A stretch of 32,319 nucleotides of DNA from assembly GCF_003206135.1 (NCBI RefSeq), contig NZ_PZJT01000014.1, positions 64,385 to 96,703 of the forward strand, written 5' to 3'. Below the pieces are notes generated by a model that did no database searches, was not told where the DNA came from, and worked only from the letters and a program-made list of their open reading frames with translations. The translations under genes were made by a program, and so were the position numbers. Source of the DNA: Salinicola salarius (GTDB taxonomy: Bacteria > Pseudomonadota > Gammaproteobacteria > Pseudomonadales > Halomonadaceae). Numbering within the stretch: position 1 is the first letter of the stretch; each line of letters begins with the position of its first letter. Shown here in pieces: positions 1 through 9,598 of the stretch.

Positions 1-21
1 TGGGCAGCCGGTTTTTTTGTC
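1..21. terminator. Possible half of a terminator downstream of rplQ, cut by the window edge
   Basis: Read on the minus strand, the bases after rplQ contain a run of seven A followed by CCGGC. This is the usual left arm of a bidirectional A-tract/stem/T-tract terminator closing the alpha operon. The matching right arm would lie outside the window, so the hairpin cannot be confirmed. On the plus strand the T-run could serve a convergent gene. Confidence 0.3.
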
Positions 22-39
22 GTGCAAGAAGCTTGGGAC

Positions 40-426
40 TTATTCGTCGCCAGCGGCTTCTTCGACGACCGGACGATCGACCAGCTCGATGTAAGCCATC
101 GGCGCGTTGTCGCCAGTGCGGTAGCCGCACTTGAGCACACGGACGTAACCGCCCGGGCGATTGACGTAACGCGGGCCAAGCTCGTTGAAGAGCTTGCCAA
201 CGGCTTCCTTGGAGCGGGTGCGGCTGAACGCCAGACGGCGATTCGCCACGCTATCCTGCTTGGCCAGGGTGATCAGCGGCTCGATATGACGGCGCAGTTC
301 CTTGGCTTTGGGCAGGGTAGTCTTGATCACTTCATGCTCGACCAGCGAGATGCACATGTTCTTGAACATGGCGTGCCGATGCGAGCTGGTCCGATTCAGA
401 TGACGACCACTCTTACGATGACGCAT
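40..426 (-). CDS. rplQ: 50S ribosomal protein L17
   Basis: L17 is a large-subunit protein located near the peptide exit side of the ribosome. The 128-residue product starts [20 protein letters not shown], the strongly conserved basic N-terminus of the family, and its length is normal (E. coli 127). It ends in a short acidic tail (EEAAGDE). An AAGGA ribosome binding site lies about 9 bases before the ATG. It is the last gene of the alpha operon, 95 bases after rpoA, the usual position in gammaproteobacteria. Confidence 0.98.
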   Translation of the reverse strand: MRHRKSGRHLNRTSSHRHAMFKNMCISLVEHEVIKTTLPKAKELRRHIEPLITLAKQDSVANRRLAFSRTRSKEAVGKLFNELGPRYVNRPGGYVRVLKCGYRTGDNAPMAYIELVDRPVVEEAAGDE

Positions 427-521
427 GATTGCTATTCCTTACCAAACTGGTGATTCGAGTCGGCACACTGGATTCGACGCTAGGCGACGACACCGAAGAC
501 TGAGCCTCGGCGCTATCTTCC

Positions 522-1520
522 TCAGGCAGAAGCCTTGTCGTCTTTCAGACTCGCCGGCGGCCAGTTTTCCAACCGCATGCCGAGTGAAAGACCGCGCGAA
601 GCCAACACGTCCTTGATCTCGTTCAAGGACTTCTTGCCAAGGTTCGGCGTCTTGAGCAGCTCGACTTCCGTGCGCTGAATCAAATCGCCAATGTAGTAAA
701 TATTCTCGGCCTTCAAGCAGTTGGCGCTGCGAACCGTGAGTTCGAGATCATCCACGGGACGCAGAAGAATCGGATCGATCTGATCTTCCTCTTCTTCGGT
801 TTCCTGCTCTCTGTCAGCTTCGAGGTCGACGAAGGCGGCCAGCTGTTCCTGAAGAATGGTCGCACTGCGACGAATGGCTTCTTCGGGGTCCAGAGTGCCG
901 TCAGTTTCGAGATCGATGACCAGCTTATCGAGGTCGGTGCGCTGTTCGACACGTGCAGCCTCTACCGCATAGGAGACGCGGCGTACGGGGCTGAAAGTGG
1001 CATCCAGCTGCAGACGACCGATGGCACGGGATTCGTCCTCGTCAGAGAGTCGCGCATCCGCCGGTTCGTAACCACGACCCCGGACGACCTTGAGCTGCAT
1101 TTTCAGCTCGCTGCCATCGTTGAGGTGAGCGATCACGTGATCCGGATTGACGATCTCGACGTCATGACCGACGGCGATATCGCCTGCGGTCATCACACCG
1201 GGGCCCTGCTTGTTCAGGGTCAAGACGGCTTCGTCGCGGCCGTGCATCCTGATGGCCACGTCCTTGAGATTCAGAAGAATCTCGATGACGTCTTCCTGAA
1301 CACCTTCGATGGCACTGTATTCATGCAATACGCCATCGATTTCGGCTTCGATCACGGCACAGCCGGGCATCGAAGAGAGCAGGATGCGACGCAGCGCATT
1401 CCCCAGGGTATGGCCGAAACCACGTTCGAAGGGTTCCAGCACGATCTTTGCGTGATGTGCACTGACCTCTTCGACCTTGATGTCGCGGGGACGGAGAAAC
1501 TCTGTCACTGAACGCTGCAT
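522..1520 (-). CDS. rpoA: DNA-directed RNA polymerase subunit alpha
   Basis: The alpha subunit dimerises to nucleate assembly of core RNA polymerase and contacts UP elements and activators. The start chosen is the ATG giving [11 protein letters not shown], which matches the family start and follows a GAAGG site. An in-frame start 42 bases upstream would add 14 residues not seen in homologues. The product is 332 residues. The N-terminal dimerisation domain (about 1-232) contains [21 protein letters not shown] flexible acidic linker is rich in Glu (EQETEEEED). The C-terminal DNA-binding domain contains RSANCLKAE, with the UP-element arginine at about residue 264. The linker is more acidic than in E. 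coli, consistent with a halophile. It sits between rpsD and rplQ in the alpha operon. Confidence 0.98.
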   Translation of the reverse strand: MQRSVTEFLRPRDIKVEEVSAHHAKIVLEPFERGFGHTLGNALRRILLSSMPGCAVIEAEIDGVLHEYSAIEGVQEDVIEILLNLKDVAIRMHGRDEAVLTLNKQGPGVMTAGDIAVGHDVEIVNPDHVIAHLNDGSELKMQLKVVRGRGYEPADARLSDEDESRAIGRLQLDATFSPVRRVSYAVEAARVEQRTDLDKLVIDLETDGTLDPEEAIRRSATILQEQLAAFVDLEADREQETEEEEDQIDPILLRPVDDLELTVRSANCLKAENIYYIGDLIQRTEVELLKTPNLGKKSLNEIKDVLASRGLSLGMRLENWPPASLKDDKASA

Positions 1521-1569
1521 ATGAACACCTTCCCAGGCTGCCAAACGAATATCGGTACCCAATGCTGGT

Positions 1570-1593
1570 CTCGGGCCGCAATCGCGACCCGAG
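1570..1593 (-). other. Hairpin in the rpsD-rpoA gap
   Basis: On the minus strand CTCGGG pairs with CCCGAG. The stem continues through a U-G wobble and CGC/GCG to a GATT loop, about 10 pairs in all. No T-run follows, so it is not a classical terminator. It lies 50 bases before the rpoA start and could be a processing or stability element separating ribosomal protein mRNA from rpoA mRNA (inference). Confidence 0.55.
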
Positions 1594-1600
1594 CTCAGAC

Positions 1601-2221
1601 TTACTTGGAGTACAGCTCGACGATCAGGTTTTCGTTGATGTCGGCAGACAGGTCACCGCGTTCCGGGACAGCCTTGAAAGTGCCTTCCATCTTCTTCGAA
1701 TCGATGTCGATCCACGTCACGTCGCCGCGGTTGGCAGCGATGGACAGGGCCTGCTGGATACGGGCCTGGTTCTTGGCCTTCTCGCGAACAGACACGACGT
1801 CGCCGGGACGCACCTGATAGGACGCCACGTTGACGGTACGGCCATTGACCGCGATCGCCTTGTGGCTGACCAACTGACGTGATTCGTTACGCGTGGAGCC
1901 GAAGCCCATGCGATAGACCACGTTGTCCAGTCGGCATTCCAGCAACTGCAGCAGGGATTCGCCGGTCGCACCTTTCAGGCGAGCGGCTTCCTTGTAGTAG
2001 TTGCGGAACTGTTTTTCGAGCACGCCGTAGATACGACGCACTTTCTGCTTCTCGCGAAGCTGCAAGCCGTAGTCGGAAAGACGCTGACGGCGCTGGCCAT
2101 GCACACCCGGGATCTGCTCGGATTTGCACTTCTTCTCGAAGGGAGTGACACCGCTCTTGAGAAAGAGGTCGGTTCCTTCACGACGAGACAACTTACACTT
2201 GGGTCCAAGATAACGAGCCAT
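1601..2221 (-). CDS. rpsD: 30S ribosomal protein S4
   Basis: S4 is a primary 16S rRNA binding protein that nucleates assembly of the 30S body. In gammaproteobacteria it is also the translational repressor of the alpha operon. The 206-residue product starts [20 protein letters not shown] and contains the S4 RNA-binding fold in [19 protein letters not shown], followed by [13 protein letters not shown]. Its length equals the E. coli protein. AAGGAG lies 9 bases before the ATG. It is third in the alpha operon, 12 bases after rpsK. Confidence 0.98.
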   Translation of the reverse strand: MARYLGPKCKLSRREGTDLFLKSGVTPFEKKCKSEQIPGVHGQRRQRLSDYGLQLREKQKVRRIYGVLEKQFRNYYKEAARLKGATGESLLQLLECRLDNVVYRMGFGSTRNESRQLVSHKAIAVNGRTVNVASYQVRPGDVVSVREKAKNQARIQQALSIAANRGDVTWIDIDSKKMEGTFKAVPERGDLSADINENLIVELYSK

Positions 2222-2233
2222 GAGTCTGTCTCC

Positions 2234-2620
2234 TTAAACGCGGCGTTTCTTCGGCGGACGGCATCCGTTGTGCGGAATCGGCGTCGCGTCAGTAATGCTC
2301 TGTACACGGAAGCCGGCGGCATTGAGCGCGCGCACGGCAGACTCACGGCCAGGACCTGGGCCCTTGACCAGCACGTCGACGTTTTTCACACCATACTCGG
2401 CTGCAGCAGTCGCTGCACGTTCACTCGCCACTTGAGCTGCGAACGGGGTGCTCTTGCGAGAACCACGAAAACCCGAACCACCGGCAGTTGCCCAAGAAAG
2501 CGCATTGCCCTGGCGGTCTGTGATCGTCACGATCGTATTGTTAAAAGAGGCATGGATATGCGCTACCGCATCCACGACCTGCTTTTTAACCTTTTTACGG
2601 TTACTACGCGGGTTAGCCAT
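2234..2620 (-). CDS. rpsK: 30S ribosomal protein S11
   Basis: S11 binds 16S rRNA on the platform beside the mRNA exit (E) site. The 128-residue protein begins with a basic stretch (NRKKVKKQ) and has the conserved core [20 protein letters not shown] and [15 protein letters not shown]. It ends in the typical [12 protein letters not shown] tail. It is second in the alpha operon, between rpsM and rpsD, with normal length and no oddities. Confidence 0.98.
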   Translation of the reverse strand: MANPRSNRKKVKKQVVDAVAHIHASFNNTIVTITDRQGNALSWATAGGSGFRGSRKSTPFAAQVASERAATAAAEYGVKNVDVLVKGPGPGRESAVRALNAAGFRVQSITDATPIPHNGCRPPKKRRV

Positions 2621-2656
2621 GTTGATGTATCCTGATCTTAAACGCCGGAACGTTAA

Positions 2657-3013
2657 TTACTTACGAATCGGTTTACGCGGTCCCTTACGGGTACGCGCAT
2701 TGGTCTTGGTACGCTGACCACGCAGCGGTAGACCACGACGATGGCGCAGACCACGGTAACAACCCAAGTCCATGAGACGCTTGATGTTCAGCGTCACGTC
2801 ACGGCGAAGGTCGCCTTCTACGGTGTACTTGCCCACTTCGGTACGCAGAACGTCGAGCTCTTCGCCAGACAGATCCTGAACCTTGGTGGTCGGTGCGATG
2901 CCGGCAGCAGCACAGATACTCTGTGCACGCGTGCGGCCAATCCCGTAGATGTAGGTCAGCGAGATCGCCGCATGCTTGTTGTCCGGGATATTGACGCCTG
3001 CAATACGGGCCAT
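2657..3013 (-). CDS. rpsM: 30S ribosomal protein S13
   Basis: S13 sits in the head of the 30S subunit, makes inter-subunit bridges with L5, and contacts P-site tRNA through its basic C-terminal tail. The 118-residue product starts [26 protein letters not shown] and has the conserved [22 protein letters not shown] region before a lysine/arginine-rich end. A GGAG site precedes the ATG. It is the first gene of the alpha operon, separated from rpmJ by 129 bases that carry a candidate promoter. Confidence 0.98.
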   Translation of the reverse strand: MARIAGVNIPDNKHAAISLTYIYGIGRTRAQSICAAAGIAPTTKVQDLSGEELDVLRTEVGKYTVEGDLRRDVTLNIKRLMDLGCYRGLRHRRGLPLRGQRTKTNARTRKGPRKPIRK

Positions 3014-3069
3014 CAGCTTACTCCGAATGTTGAGCGGCTTGCTCGTTAGTCGTCCACAAAGGGCGCAAT

Positions 3070-3098
3070 AGCATACCCCCTAACCTCTCTCGAGGCAA
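3070..3098 (-). promoter_or_regulatory. Candidate alpha-operon promoter
   Basis: On the minus strand TTGCCT (3093-3098) is followed after 17 bases by TATGCT (3070-3075), each matching 4 of 6 sigma70 consensus bases. A GC-rich ATTGCGCCC stretch comes next, as at the other promoters here. It lies in the 129-base rpmJ-rpsM gap and would leave a leader of about 50 bases before rpsM. The E. coli alpha leader carries an S4-binding pseudoknot; I could not establish one here by eye. Confidence 0.5.
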
Positions 3099-3142
3099 GG
3101 GATATGCCACGGCCCGCTTTTACTCGCAGCTTCGGGGTAGAA

Positions 3143-3256
3143 TCAACCCTGGCGCTGCTTGTGGCGAGGTTCCGTGCAGATAACACGAACCGCGCCGTTG
3201 CGCCGAATGATCTTGCAGTTACGGCACATTTTCTTTACAGAAGCTCGAACTTTCAT
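3143..3256 (-). CDS. rpmJ: 50S ribosomal protein L36 (zinc-binding form)
   Basis: L36 is the smallest large-subunit protein; it folds as a zinc ribbon bridging 23S rRNA helices. Translation of this short frame gives 37 residues starting [17 protein letters not shown] and ending KQRQG with a TGA stop. Cys11, Cys14, Cys27 and His32 form the complete zinc site, so this is the zinc-containing paralogue rather than the zinc-free form used under zinc starvation. GGAGAG lies just before the ATG. It follows secY by 30 bases, its usual place at the end of the spc operon. Confidence 0.96.
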   Translation of the reverse strand: MKVRASVKKMCRNCKIIRRNGAVRVICTEPRHKQRQG

Positions 3257-3286
3257 CGTTCTCTCCAAATGCTCTCTCGCGGAGGC

Positions 3287-4621
3287 TCAGCGCGTCAGGC
3301 CGCCGCTACCGTAGCCCTTCAGGTTCGATTTCTTCATCACTGACTCATACTGGTGAGACATCAGATGAGACTGAACCTGGGCCATGAAGTCCATGATTAC
3401 CACGACCACGATCAGCAGCGAGGTACCCCCGAAGTAGAACGGCACCTGCCAGGCCACCACCAGGAACTGCGGCATCAACGAGACCAGTGTGATGTAGAGC
3501 GCCCCGAACAGCGTCAGACGCGTCATCACCTTGTCGACGTAGCGAGCCGTCTGCTCTCCCGGACGAATGCCCGGCAGGAAAGCGCCGGACTTCTTCAGGT
3601 TGTCGGCGACATCCTTGGGATTGAACACCAACGCCGTGTAGAAGAAGCAGAAGAACAGCACCGCCGCGGCGAACAGAATGATGTACAGCGGCGCACCGGG
3701 AGCGAGCTGCTGCGAAGCCACCTGCAGCCACTCGAATCCGTCGCCCTGACCCAACCACTGCCCGATAGAGCCGGGAAACAGCAGGATGCTGGAGGCGAAG
3801 ATCGGCGGAATGACACCTGCCATGTTGACCTTGAGCGGCAGATAGCTGCTCTGGCCGGCATACATCTTGTTGCCTACCTGGCGACGCGGATAGTTCACCG
3901 TGATGCGACGCTGGCCGCGTTCGATGAATACCACGAAGGCGACTGTCGCAATCCCGAGAATCGATAGCGCGAGCAACGGGAGCACATTCCAGGCCCCATC
4001 GTTACGAGCCAGCTCGAAAGATTGACCAATCGCGCTCGGCAAACCCGCTACGATACCGGAGAAGATGATCAGCGAAATACCGTTGCCGATTCCCTTTTCG
4101 GTAATCTGCTCGCCCAGCCACATCAGGAATACGGCACCGGCCACGAACGTCACGACTGCCGTGAAGTAGAAGCTGATGTCGCCCGAATAGGCCACGCCCT
4201 GACTGACCAGACCAACTGACATGCCCGTCGCCTGGATCAGCGCCAGCAACACCGTGCCGTAGCGTGTGTACTGGTTGATCTTGCGGCGCCCGGCTTCGCC
4301 TTCCTTCTTCAGCGCTTCGAGCTGAGGCGATACCGCGGTCAGAAGCTGCATGATGATCGACGCGGAGATATACGGCATGATCCCCAGCGCGAAGATACTC
4401 ATGCGCTGCAGCGCACCCCCCGAGAACATGTTGAACATGCCCAGGATGGTGCCCTGGTTCTCCCGAAACAGGGCAGCCAGCTGGTCAGGATCGATGCCGG
4501 GGACGGGGATGTGGGCACCGATGCGGTACACCACGATCGCGATGAAGACGAAACGCAGGCGTGCCCACAGCTCGCTGAGACCACTACCCATGTTCGCCGG
4601 CATGTTTCCTGACTTAGCCAT
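3287..4621 (-). CDS. secY: Preprotein translocase subunit SecY
   Basis: SecY forms the protein-conducting channel of the SecYEG translocon in the inner membrane, working with SecA and the ribosome. The product is 444 residues (E. coli 443) with ten hydrophobic segments. Conserved stretches include [10 protein letters not shown] near TM1, [15 protein letters not shown] in TM2, and the cytoplasmic loop [21 protein letters not shown] used for SecA and ribosome docking. [20 protein letters not shown] lies between late segments. The ATG follows the rplO stop directly (TAAATG), suggesting translational coupling. It is the penultimate gene of spc. Confidence 0.98.
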   Translation of the reverse strand: MAKSGNMPANMGSGLSELWARLRFVFIAIVVYRIGAHIPVPGIDPDQLAALFRENQGTILGMFNMFSGGALQRMSIFALGIMPYISASIIMQLLTAVSPQLEALKKEGEAGRRKINQYTRYGTVLLALIQATGMSVGLVSQGVAYSGDISFYFTAVVTFVAGAVFLMWLGEQITEKGIGNGISLIIFSGIVAGLPSAIGQSFELARNDGAWNVLPLLALSILGIATVAFVVFIERGQRRITVNYPRRQVGNKMYAGQSSYLPLKVNMAGVIPPIFASSILLFPGSIGQWLGQGDGFEWLQVASQQLAPGAPLYIILFAAAVLFFCFFYTALVFNPKDVADNLKKSGAFLPGIRPGEQTARYVDKVMTRLTLFGALYITLVSLMPQFLVVAWQVPFYFGGTSLLIVVVVIMDFMAQVQSHLMSHQYESVMKKSNLKGYGSGGLTR

Positions 4622-5056
4622 TTAGTCCTCTACTTTGCCACCGGCCGCTTCGATCGCAGCACGCGCACCTTTGGTGACCTTGAGGCCACGCACGGTAACC
4701 GCCTTGCTCAGCTCGCCGGACAAAACGACCTTGGCGTACTCGGTAGCATTCTTGAGTACGTTGGCTTTCTTCAGGCTAGCGAGATCGGCGACATCGCCCT
4801 CGACCTTGGCCAGCTCGGCCAGGCGGACTTCTTCGGACACCAGCGACTTGGCCGAGGTGAAACCGAACTTCGGCAGACGGCGCTGCAAGGGCATCTGACC
4901 ACCCTCGAAGCCCGGCTTGACCGAACCACCAGAGCGAGACTTCAAGCCCTTGTGACCACGACCACCGGTCTTGCCCAGACCGGAGCCGATGCCGCGCCCG
5001 ACACGCTTTTCGGCGTGCTTGGAGCCCGGAGCCGGGCTTAAGCTATTGAGTTTCAT
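4622..5056 (-). CDS. rplO: 50S ribosomal protein L15
   Basis: L15 is a late-assembly large-subunit protein whose extended N-terminus threads into 23S rRNA. The 144-residue product has the glycine- and arginine-rich start [20 protein letters not shown] followed by [16 protein letters not shown], typical of the family, and a globular C-terminal half ending [12 protein letters not shown]. It lies between rpmD and secY; its TAA stop abuts the secY ATG. Confidence 0.98.
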   Translation of the reverse strand: MKLNSLSPAPGSKHAEKRVGRGIGSGLGKTGGRGHKGLKSRSGGSVKPGFEGGQMPLQRRLPKFGFTSAKSLVSEEVRLAELAKVEGDVADLASLKKANVLKNATEYAKVVLSGELSKAVTVRGLKVTKGARAAIEAAGGKVED

Positions 5057-5059
5057 GGA

Positions 5060-5242
5060 TTACTCTCCCTCGATTCGAACAAGGTAGTTGACCTTGTTGA
5101 TCATGCCGCGAACGGCGGGGGTGTCTTCCAGCTCGACCGAATGCCCGATCCGACGCAGACCGAGACCGGTCATTGTCGCCTTGTGCTTCTTCAGGACACC
5201 GATGGTGCTGCGGGTCTGAGTGATTTTGATCGTCTGTGCCAT
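5060..5242 (-). CDS. rpmD: 50S ribosomal protein L30
   Basis: L30 is a small large-subunit protein that binds 23S and 5S-proximal rRNA. The 60-residue protein has the family core [20 protein letters not shown] and [20 protein letters not shown], with normal bacterial short-form length. It is tightly packed in the spc operon: 6 bases after rpsE and 3 bases before rplO. Confidence 0.97.
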   Translation of the reverse strand: MAQTIKITQTRSTIGVLKKHKATMTGLGLRRIGHSVELEDTPAVRGMINKVNYLVRIEGE

Positions 5243-5248
5243 GGTCGC

Positions 5249-5749
5249 TTACCCCGCCAGCTCTTCGACAGACAGGCCACGCTTGGCGGCGATGTCTTCC
5301 GGAGATTGCATGGATTCAAGACCCTTGATCGTGGCGCGAACCACGTTCACCGGGTTGGTGGAACCGTAGCACTTGGCCAGAACGTCATGTACACCGGCCA
5401 GTTCCAGCACGGAGCGCATGGCGCCACCGGCGATGATGCCGGTACCTTCGGAAGCCGGCTGCATGAAGACCTTGGACGCGCCATGACGGGCGCGTACCGG
5501 GTACTGCAGCGTGCTGCCGCTGAGGCTGACCTTGACCATGTTGCGGCGAGCCTGGTCCATGGCTTTCTGGATCGCGACCGGCACTTCACGTGCCTTGCCG
5601 CGACCGAAGCCGACCCGGCCGTTGCCATCGCCAACGACGGTCAGCGCGGTGAAGCCGAAGATACGGCCACCCTTGACCACCTTGGCGACGCGGTTGACCT
5701 GCACCAACTTCTCTTGCAGATCTCCGCCCTTCTGTTCGTTATTCGCCAT
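5249..5749 (-). CDS. rpsE: 30S ribosomal protein S5
   Basis: S5 shapes the 30S decoding region and mRNA entry and influences translational accuracy. The 166-residue product carries the N-terminal S5 double-stranded RNA-binding fold ([19 protein letters not shown], then [15 protein letters not shown]) and the C-terminal domain with [21 protein letters not shown]. Length is the same as E. coli. It sits between rplR and rpmD in spc with short spacers. Confidence 0.98.
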   Translation of the reverse strand: MANNEQKGGDLQEKLVQVNRVAKVVKGGRIFGFTALTVVGDGNGRVGFGRGKAREVPVAIQKAMDQARRNMVKVSLSGSTLQYPVRARHGASKVFMQPASEGTGIIAGGAMRSVLELAGVHDVLAKCYGSTNPVNVVRATIKGLESMQSPEDIAAKRGLSVEELAG

Positions 5750-5760
5750 CGTTAAACCCT

Positions 5761-6111
5761 TTAGAATTGCAGACCGCCTTCGCGTGCGGCATCAGCCAAT
5801 GCCTTGACACGCCCGTGGTACTGGAACCCAGCGCGGTCAAAGGCGACCTGAGAGATGCCGGCATCCTTGGCGCGCTCGGCAATCAGAGCACCCACCTTGG
5901 CAGCCGCGTCAGCGTTGCCCGTGGCACCTTCGCGCAGGCTCTTGTCCAGCGTGGAAGCGCTGGCCAGGACCTTGCCGCCGTCCGGCGAGATGATCTGCGC
6001 ATAGATGTGTCGCGGGGTGCGGTTGACGCACAGGCGAAACACACCCAAATCGCGGATCTTGGCACGGGCGCGGCGGGCACGACGGAGACGAGATTCTTTC
6101 TTCGCGTTCAT
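5761..6111 (-). CDS. rplR: 50S ribosomal protein L18
   Basis: L18 binds 5S rRNA and anchors it in the central protuberance with L5. The 116-residue protein has the very basic N-terminus [20 protein letters not shown]. It then shows [20 protein letters not shown] and ends with [20 protein letters not shown] and GGLQF, all typical. It is in the usual spc position between rplF and rpsE. Confidence 0.98.
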   Translation of the reverse strand: MNAKKESRLRRARRARAKIRDLGVFRLCVNRTPRHIYAQIISPDGGKVLASASTLDKSLREGATGNADAAAKVGALIAERAKDAGISQVAFDRAGFQYHGRVKALADAAREGGLQF

Positions 6112-6120
6112 AACCCTGCC

Positions 6121-6651
6121 TTACTTCTTCTTGGCTTCTTTGCGGCGGACACGTTCGTCACTGTACCGAACCCCTTTGCCCTTGTAGGGCTCCGGCGGAC
6201 GGAACGCGCGAATTTCCGCTGCCACCTGACCGAGCTTCTGCTTGTCCGCGCTTTTCAGCACGATCACGGTGTTCTTGGGCGTTTCCGCCGTGACACCTTC
6301 GGGCAGCGTGTAGTCGATCGGGTGTGAGAAACCGAGTGTTAGGTTCAGCGTCTTGCCACTAGCCTGGGCACGATAGCCGACGCCATTGATTTCCAGCGAC
6401 CGAGTGAAACCCTCGGAAGCGCCGGTGACCATGTTCTGGACCAAGGCACGAGTCGTACCAACCATGGCCCATGTTTTCGCCGTTTCGCTCGGGGCGAAAA
6501 CCAGCTGGCCGTCTTCCTGAGTGATCTTCACGTCGGGATGCACGGTCAGTTCAAGCGTGCCCTGGCTACCCTTGACGGACAGCTGGTCGCCGTCGAATTT
6601 CACTTCGACGCCGCTGGGCAGTTTAACCGGATACTTGGCTACGCGAGACAT
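6121..6651 (-). CDS. rplF: 50S ribosomal protein L6
   Basis: L6 lies near the factor-binding (sarcin-ricin) region of the large subunit. The 176-residue product starts [20 protein letters not shown] and has two repeated L6 folds. The second contains the signature [15 protein letters not shown] segment, here [16 protein letters not shown], followed by the lysine-rich end RRKEAKKK. Length is as in E. coli (177). It lies between rpsH and rplR with 9-base spacers. Confidence 0.98.
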   Translation of the reverse strand: MSRVAKYPVKLPSGVEVKFDGDQLSVKGSQGTLELTVHPDVKITQEDGQLVFAPSETAKTWAMVGTTRALVQNMVTGASEGFTRSLEINGVGYRAQASGKTLNLTLGFSHPIDYTLPEGVTAETPKNTVIVLKSADKQKLGQVAAEIRAFRPPEPYKGKGVRYSDERVRRKEAKKK

Positions 6652-6660
6652 TACTCACTC

Positions 6661-7053
6661 CTAGAATACGGTGCAGATGACTTCACCACCGACACCCGCC
6701 TGGCGTGCGGCACGATCGGTCATGACACCTTGAGAGGTGGTAACGATCGCCACACCCAGACCGTCCGCGACCTTGGGCAATTCGCTCTTGCCCTTGTAGA
6801 TCCGCAGTGACGGCTTGGACATACGCTGGAGGTGCTCGATAACCGGCTTGCCCTCGAAGTACTTGAGGGTCACGGTCAGCTCGGGCTTGGCGCCTTCGGT
6901 GACCGATACGTCGGTAATATAGCCTTCCTGCTTGAGTACGCGGGCCACTTCAACCTTGAGCTTGGAAGACGGCATGGTAACCGTCTCCTTGGTGGCCATC
7001 TGCGCATTGCGAATACGGGTAAACATATCCGCTAGAGTATCTTGCATGCTCAT
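6661..7053 (-). CDS. rpsH: 30S ribosomal protein S8
   Basis: S8 is a primary 16S rRNA binder. In E. coli it represses the spc operon by binding mRNA near rplE. The 130-residue protein starts [18 protein letters not shown] and has the C-terminal RNA-binding motif [20 protein letters not shown]. Length equals E. coli. It lies between rpsN and rplF. I could not confirm by eye the S8 operator expected around the rplX-rplE junction. Confidence 0.98.
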   Translation of the reverse strand: MSMQDTLADMFTRIRNAQMATKETVTMPSSKLKVEVARVLKQEGYITDVSVTEGAKPELTVTLKYFEGKPVIEHLQRMSKPSLRIYKGKSELPKVADGLGVAIVTTSQGVMTDRAARQAGVGGEVICTVF

Positions 7054-7084
7054 TACATTGCGCTCCTGAATTCCTCGACGTGGC

Positions 7085-7390
7085 TTACCAGCTGGACTTC
7101 TTCAGCCCAGGGACATCGCCACGCATGGCAGCTTCGCGCAGCTTGTTACGGGCCAGTCCGAACTTGTTGTAGTAACCGTGCGGACGACCGGTAATGCGGC
7201 AGCGGTTGCGCTGACGGACCTGACTGGAGTCACGCGGCAACTGCTGCAGCTTCAGCTGAGCGTCGAAGCGCTCTTCGTCAGAAGCGTTGACGTCATAAAT
7301 GACGGCTTTGAGCGCGGCACGCTTGGCGGCGTATTTGTCGACCAGCTTTGCGCGCTTGAGCTCACGCTCAATCATGCTTTTCTTTGCCAT
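7085..7390 (-). CDS. rpsN: 30S ribosomal protein S14 (zinc-free long form)
   Basis: S14 is a late-assembly head protein of the 30S subunit. The 101-residue product starts [20 protein letters not shown] and contains [20 protein letters not shown] near the C-terminus. It has a single cysteine, so it is the long form without the CXXC zinc site of the short paralogue. It is in the conserved place between rplE and rpsH. Confidence 0.98.
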   Translation of the reverse strand: MAKKSMIERELKRAKLVDKYAAKRAALKAVIYDVNASDEERFDAQLKLQQLPRDSSQVRQRNRCRITGRPHGYYNKFGLARNKLREAAMRGDVPGLKKSSW

Positions 7391-7400
7391 GAATCCACCC

Positions 7401-7940
7401 TTATTGCTTGAACGGGAAGTTCAGCGCGCTGAGAAGCGCACGACCTTCTTCGTCGGTGATGGCGCTGGTCGTGATGGTGACATCCAGACCCCGGATCCGG
7501 TCGATCTTATCATACTCGATCTCCGGAAAGATGATCTGCTCACGTACGCCCATGGAGTAGTTGCCACGGCCATCGAAGGATTTCGGGTTCAGGCCGCGGA
7601 AGTCACGCACGCGAGGAATCGCGATGTTGACCAGGCGGTCCAGGAATTCCCACATCCTTTCGCGGCGCAGCGTCACCTTGACGCCGATCGGCCAGCCTTC
7701 GCGGACCTTGAAGCCAGCGATGGACTTGCGCGCCTTGGTTACCACCGGCTTCTGACCGGAGAGCTTCTCCAGGTCGCCGATGGCGTTGTCGATCAGCTTT
7801 TTATCGCTGGTCGCTTCGCCGATGCCCATGTTCAGCGTCACCTTGGTGATCCGGGGCACCTGCATAACGTTGGCATAGCTGAACTGCTCTTTGAGCTGAG
7901 CCATGACCTCGTTTTGATAACGTTCTTTCAAGTTCGCCAT
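7401..7940 (-). CDS. rplE: 50S ribosomal protein L5
   Basis: L5 binds 5S rRNA and forms the central protuberance, contacting P-site tRNA and S13. The 179-residue protein has the conserved segments [40 protein letters not shown] and [20 protein letters not shown]. Length equals E. coli. It is in the spc operon between rplX and rpsN. Confidence 0.98.
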   Translation of the reverse strand: MANLKERYQNEVMAQLKEQFSYANVMQVPRITKVTLNMGIGEATSDKKLIDNAIGDLEKLSGQKPVVTKARKSIAGFKVREGWPIGVKVTLRRERMWEFLDRLVNIAIPRVRDFRGLNPKSFDGRGNYSMGVREQIIFPEIEYDKIDRIRGLDVTITTSAITDEEGRALLSALNFPFKQ

Positions 7941-7958
7941 TTTGCTACCCGACTCGCG

Positions 7959-8276
7959 TTAGGCGTCGATCTGCTTCTGCGTCGACTTGTAGATACGTAC
8001 CTTGGTACCGTCTTCCTGTAGCTGGAAGCCGACGCGATCCGCCTTGCCGGTCTCCGCATTGAAGATGGCTACGTTGGACGCATGGATCGGAGCCTCACGC
8101 TCGACGATACCCCCCGGGTTGCCAACCATAGGATTGGGCTTGGTATGGCGCTTGATCATGTTCACGCCCGAAACGACATAACGGTCGTTGTCGAGGACGC
8201 GCTTGATCGTGCCACGCTTGCCCTTGTCCTTGCCGGCGATGACGATGACTTCGTCGTCACGTTTGATCTTGTGCAT
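7959..8276 (-). CDS. rplX: 50S ribosomal protein L24
   Basis: L24 initiates large-subunit assembly at the 5' end of 23S rRNA. The 105-residue product has an N-terminal KOW motif ([20 protein letters not shown], residues about 8-27) and the typical [13 protein letters not shown] and [17 protein letters not shown] stretches. It is second in spc, after rplN. Confidence 0.98.
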   Translation of the reverse strand: MHKIKRDDEVIVIAGKDKGKRGTIKRVLDNDRYVVSGVNMIKRHTKPNPMVGNPGGIVEREAPIHASNVAIFNAETGKADRVGFQLQEDGTKVRIYKSTQKQIDA

Positions 8277-8290
8277 ATCCGCCTCGCTCC

Positions 8291-8662
8291 TTACAGCACT
8301 TCGGGCGCCAAGGAAATGATCTTCATGAATTTCTCGTTACGAAGTTCACGAGTTACCGGTCCGAAGATACGGGTGCCGATCGGCTGTTCGTTGGCGTTAT
8401 TCAACAGAACTGCCGCATTTCCGTCGAAGCGGATCAGCGAACCGTCGTTACGACGGACACCGCTACGCGTACGCACGACCACCGCCTTGAGGACCTGGCC
8501 TTTCTTGACCTTGCCCCGCGGGATGGCTTCTTTGACCGTCACTTTGATGATGTCGCCAACGCGAGCGTAACGGCGGTGTGAACCACCCAGCACCTTGATG
8601 CACTGCACCCGGCGCGCGCCGCTGTTATCCGCGACATCCAGCATTGTCTGCGTCTGAATCAT
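8291..8662 (-). CDS. rplN: 50S ribosomal protein L14
   Basis: L14 sits at the subunit interface and is a docking point for RsfS-type silencing factors. The 123-residue product starts [20 protein letters not shown] and contains [20 protein letters not shown] and [20 protein letters not shown]. It is nearly identical to the E. coli protein in length and pattern. It opens the spc block, 54 bases after rpsQ. I see no convincing promoter or terminator in that gap, so S10 and spc may be co-transcribed. Confidence 0.98.
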   Translation of the reverse strand: MIQTQTMLDVADNSGARRVQCIKVLGGSHRRYARVGDIIKVTVKEAIPRGKVKKGQVLKAVVVRTRSGVRRNDGSLIRFDGNAAVLLNNANEQPIGTRIFGPVTRELRNEKFMKIISLAPEVL

Positions 8663-8716
8663 TGGTTTTCTCCAAACCTAATCTGACTGCACTGGTTCAG
8701 AAGGCGCCTGTCGGGC

Positions 8717-8977
8717 TCAGCCCTTGGCCTGCTCGACCACCTCGACCAACGTCCAGGCCTTCTTCTTGGACAGCGGGCGGCATTCCTGAATGGATACCAG
8801 ATCGCCGGCCTTGGCCTGATTCGACTCGTCGTGGGCGTGCAGCTTGGTGGAGCGCTTCATGTACTTGCCGTAGATCGGATGGCGCTCGCGGCGCTCGATC
8901 AATACGACAATCGATTTTTCCATCTTGTCGCTCACCACCCTGCCGGTGAGCGTACGTGCTTTGCTTGCTTCAGCCAT
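8717..8977 (-). CDS. rpsQ: 30S ribosomal protein S17
   Basis: S17 is an early-binding 30S body protein with an OB fold. The 86-residue product has the signature [20 protein letters not shown] and [20 protein letters not shown], ending [16 protein letters not shown]. The ATG overlaps the rpmC stop by one base (TAATG), indicating translational coupling. It is the last gene of the S10 group. Confidence 0.98.
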   Translation of the reverse strand: MAEASKARTLTGRVVSDKMEKSIVVLIERRERHPIYGKYMKRSTKLHAHDESNQAKAGDLVSIQECRPLSKKKAWTLVEVVEQAKG

Positions 8978-9171
8978 TATTGGTCACCTGCCTTCTGGTT
9001 GAGCACAGTCTTGACGCGAGCGATGTCGCGACGCACCTGCTTGAGCAGATGCGTCTGGCTCAGCTGGCCGGTGGCCTTCTGCATGCGCAGATTGAACTGC
9101 TCACGGAGCAGTTCGAAGAGCTGCTCCTGCAGCGCATCGACTGACTTTTCACGCATTTCGTTGGCTTTCAT
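8977..9171 (-). CDS. rpmC: 50S ribosomal protein L29
   Basis: L29 sits at the tunnel exit and, with L23, helps dock trigger factor and SRP. The chosen start gives 64 residues, [20 protein letters not shown], continuing [20 protein letters not shown], the helical hairpin of the family. The ATG overlaps the rplP TGA by one base (TGATG). An in-frame GTG three bases upstream would add one Met, but the ATG start agrees with homologues (E. coli MKAKELREKS). Confidence 0.96.
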   Translation of the reverse strand: MKANEMREKSVDALQEQLFELLREQFNLRMQKATGQLSQTHLLKQVRRDIARVKTVLNQKAGDQ

Positions 9172-9584
9172 CACATCACCGTCCGTTTCACAAAGGTGGT
9201 GGAGATGGGCATTTTCTGGGCTGCCAGAGAGAAGGCTTCACGCGCCAGCTCTTCGGAGACGCCCTCGATTTCGTAAAGTACTCTGCCCGGCTGAATCTGA
9301 GCGACCCAGTACTCGACGGAACCCTTACCCTTACCCATACGAACCTCGAGAGGCTTGTTGGTAATCGGCTTGTCCGGGAATACACGGATCCAGATCTTGC
9401 CACCACGCTTGACGTGACGGGTAATGGCACGACGACCCGCTTCGATCTGACGTGCGGTGATACGGCCGCGATCGGTAGCTTTGAGACCGAAGTCCCCGAA
9501 GCTCACCTTGCTGCCGCGATGCGCCAGGCCGCGGTTACGACCTTTCTGCACCTTGCGGAACTTTGTACGCTTGGGTTGCAACAT
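9171..9584 (-). CDS. rplP: 50S ribosomal protein L16
   Basis: L16 contacts the A-site tRNA elbow and is needed late in 50S assembly. The 137-residue protein starts [20 protein letters not shown] and has [20 protein letters not shown] and a basic [20 protein letters not shown] core with [20 protein letters not shown]. The latter includes the arginine region hydroxylated in E. coli (Arg81). It ends in TGA, overlapping the rpmC start. Confidence 0.98.
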   Translation of the reverse strand: MLQPKRTKFRKVQKGRNRGLAHRGSKVSFGDFGLKATDRGRITARQIEAGRRAITRHVKRGGKIWIRVFPDKPITNKPLEVRMGKGKGSVEYWVAQIQPGRVLYEIEGVSEELAREAFSLAAQKMPISTTFVKRTVM

Positions 9585-9598
9585 CGATCAGTCTCCCC

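Noticed and set aside
8663..8716. Possible separate spc promoter between rpsQ and rplN
   Set aside because: The 54-base gap shows no pair of hexamers at suitable spacing and no terminator, so co-transcription with the S10 operon is the simpler reading.
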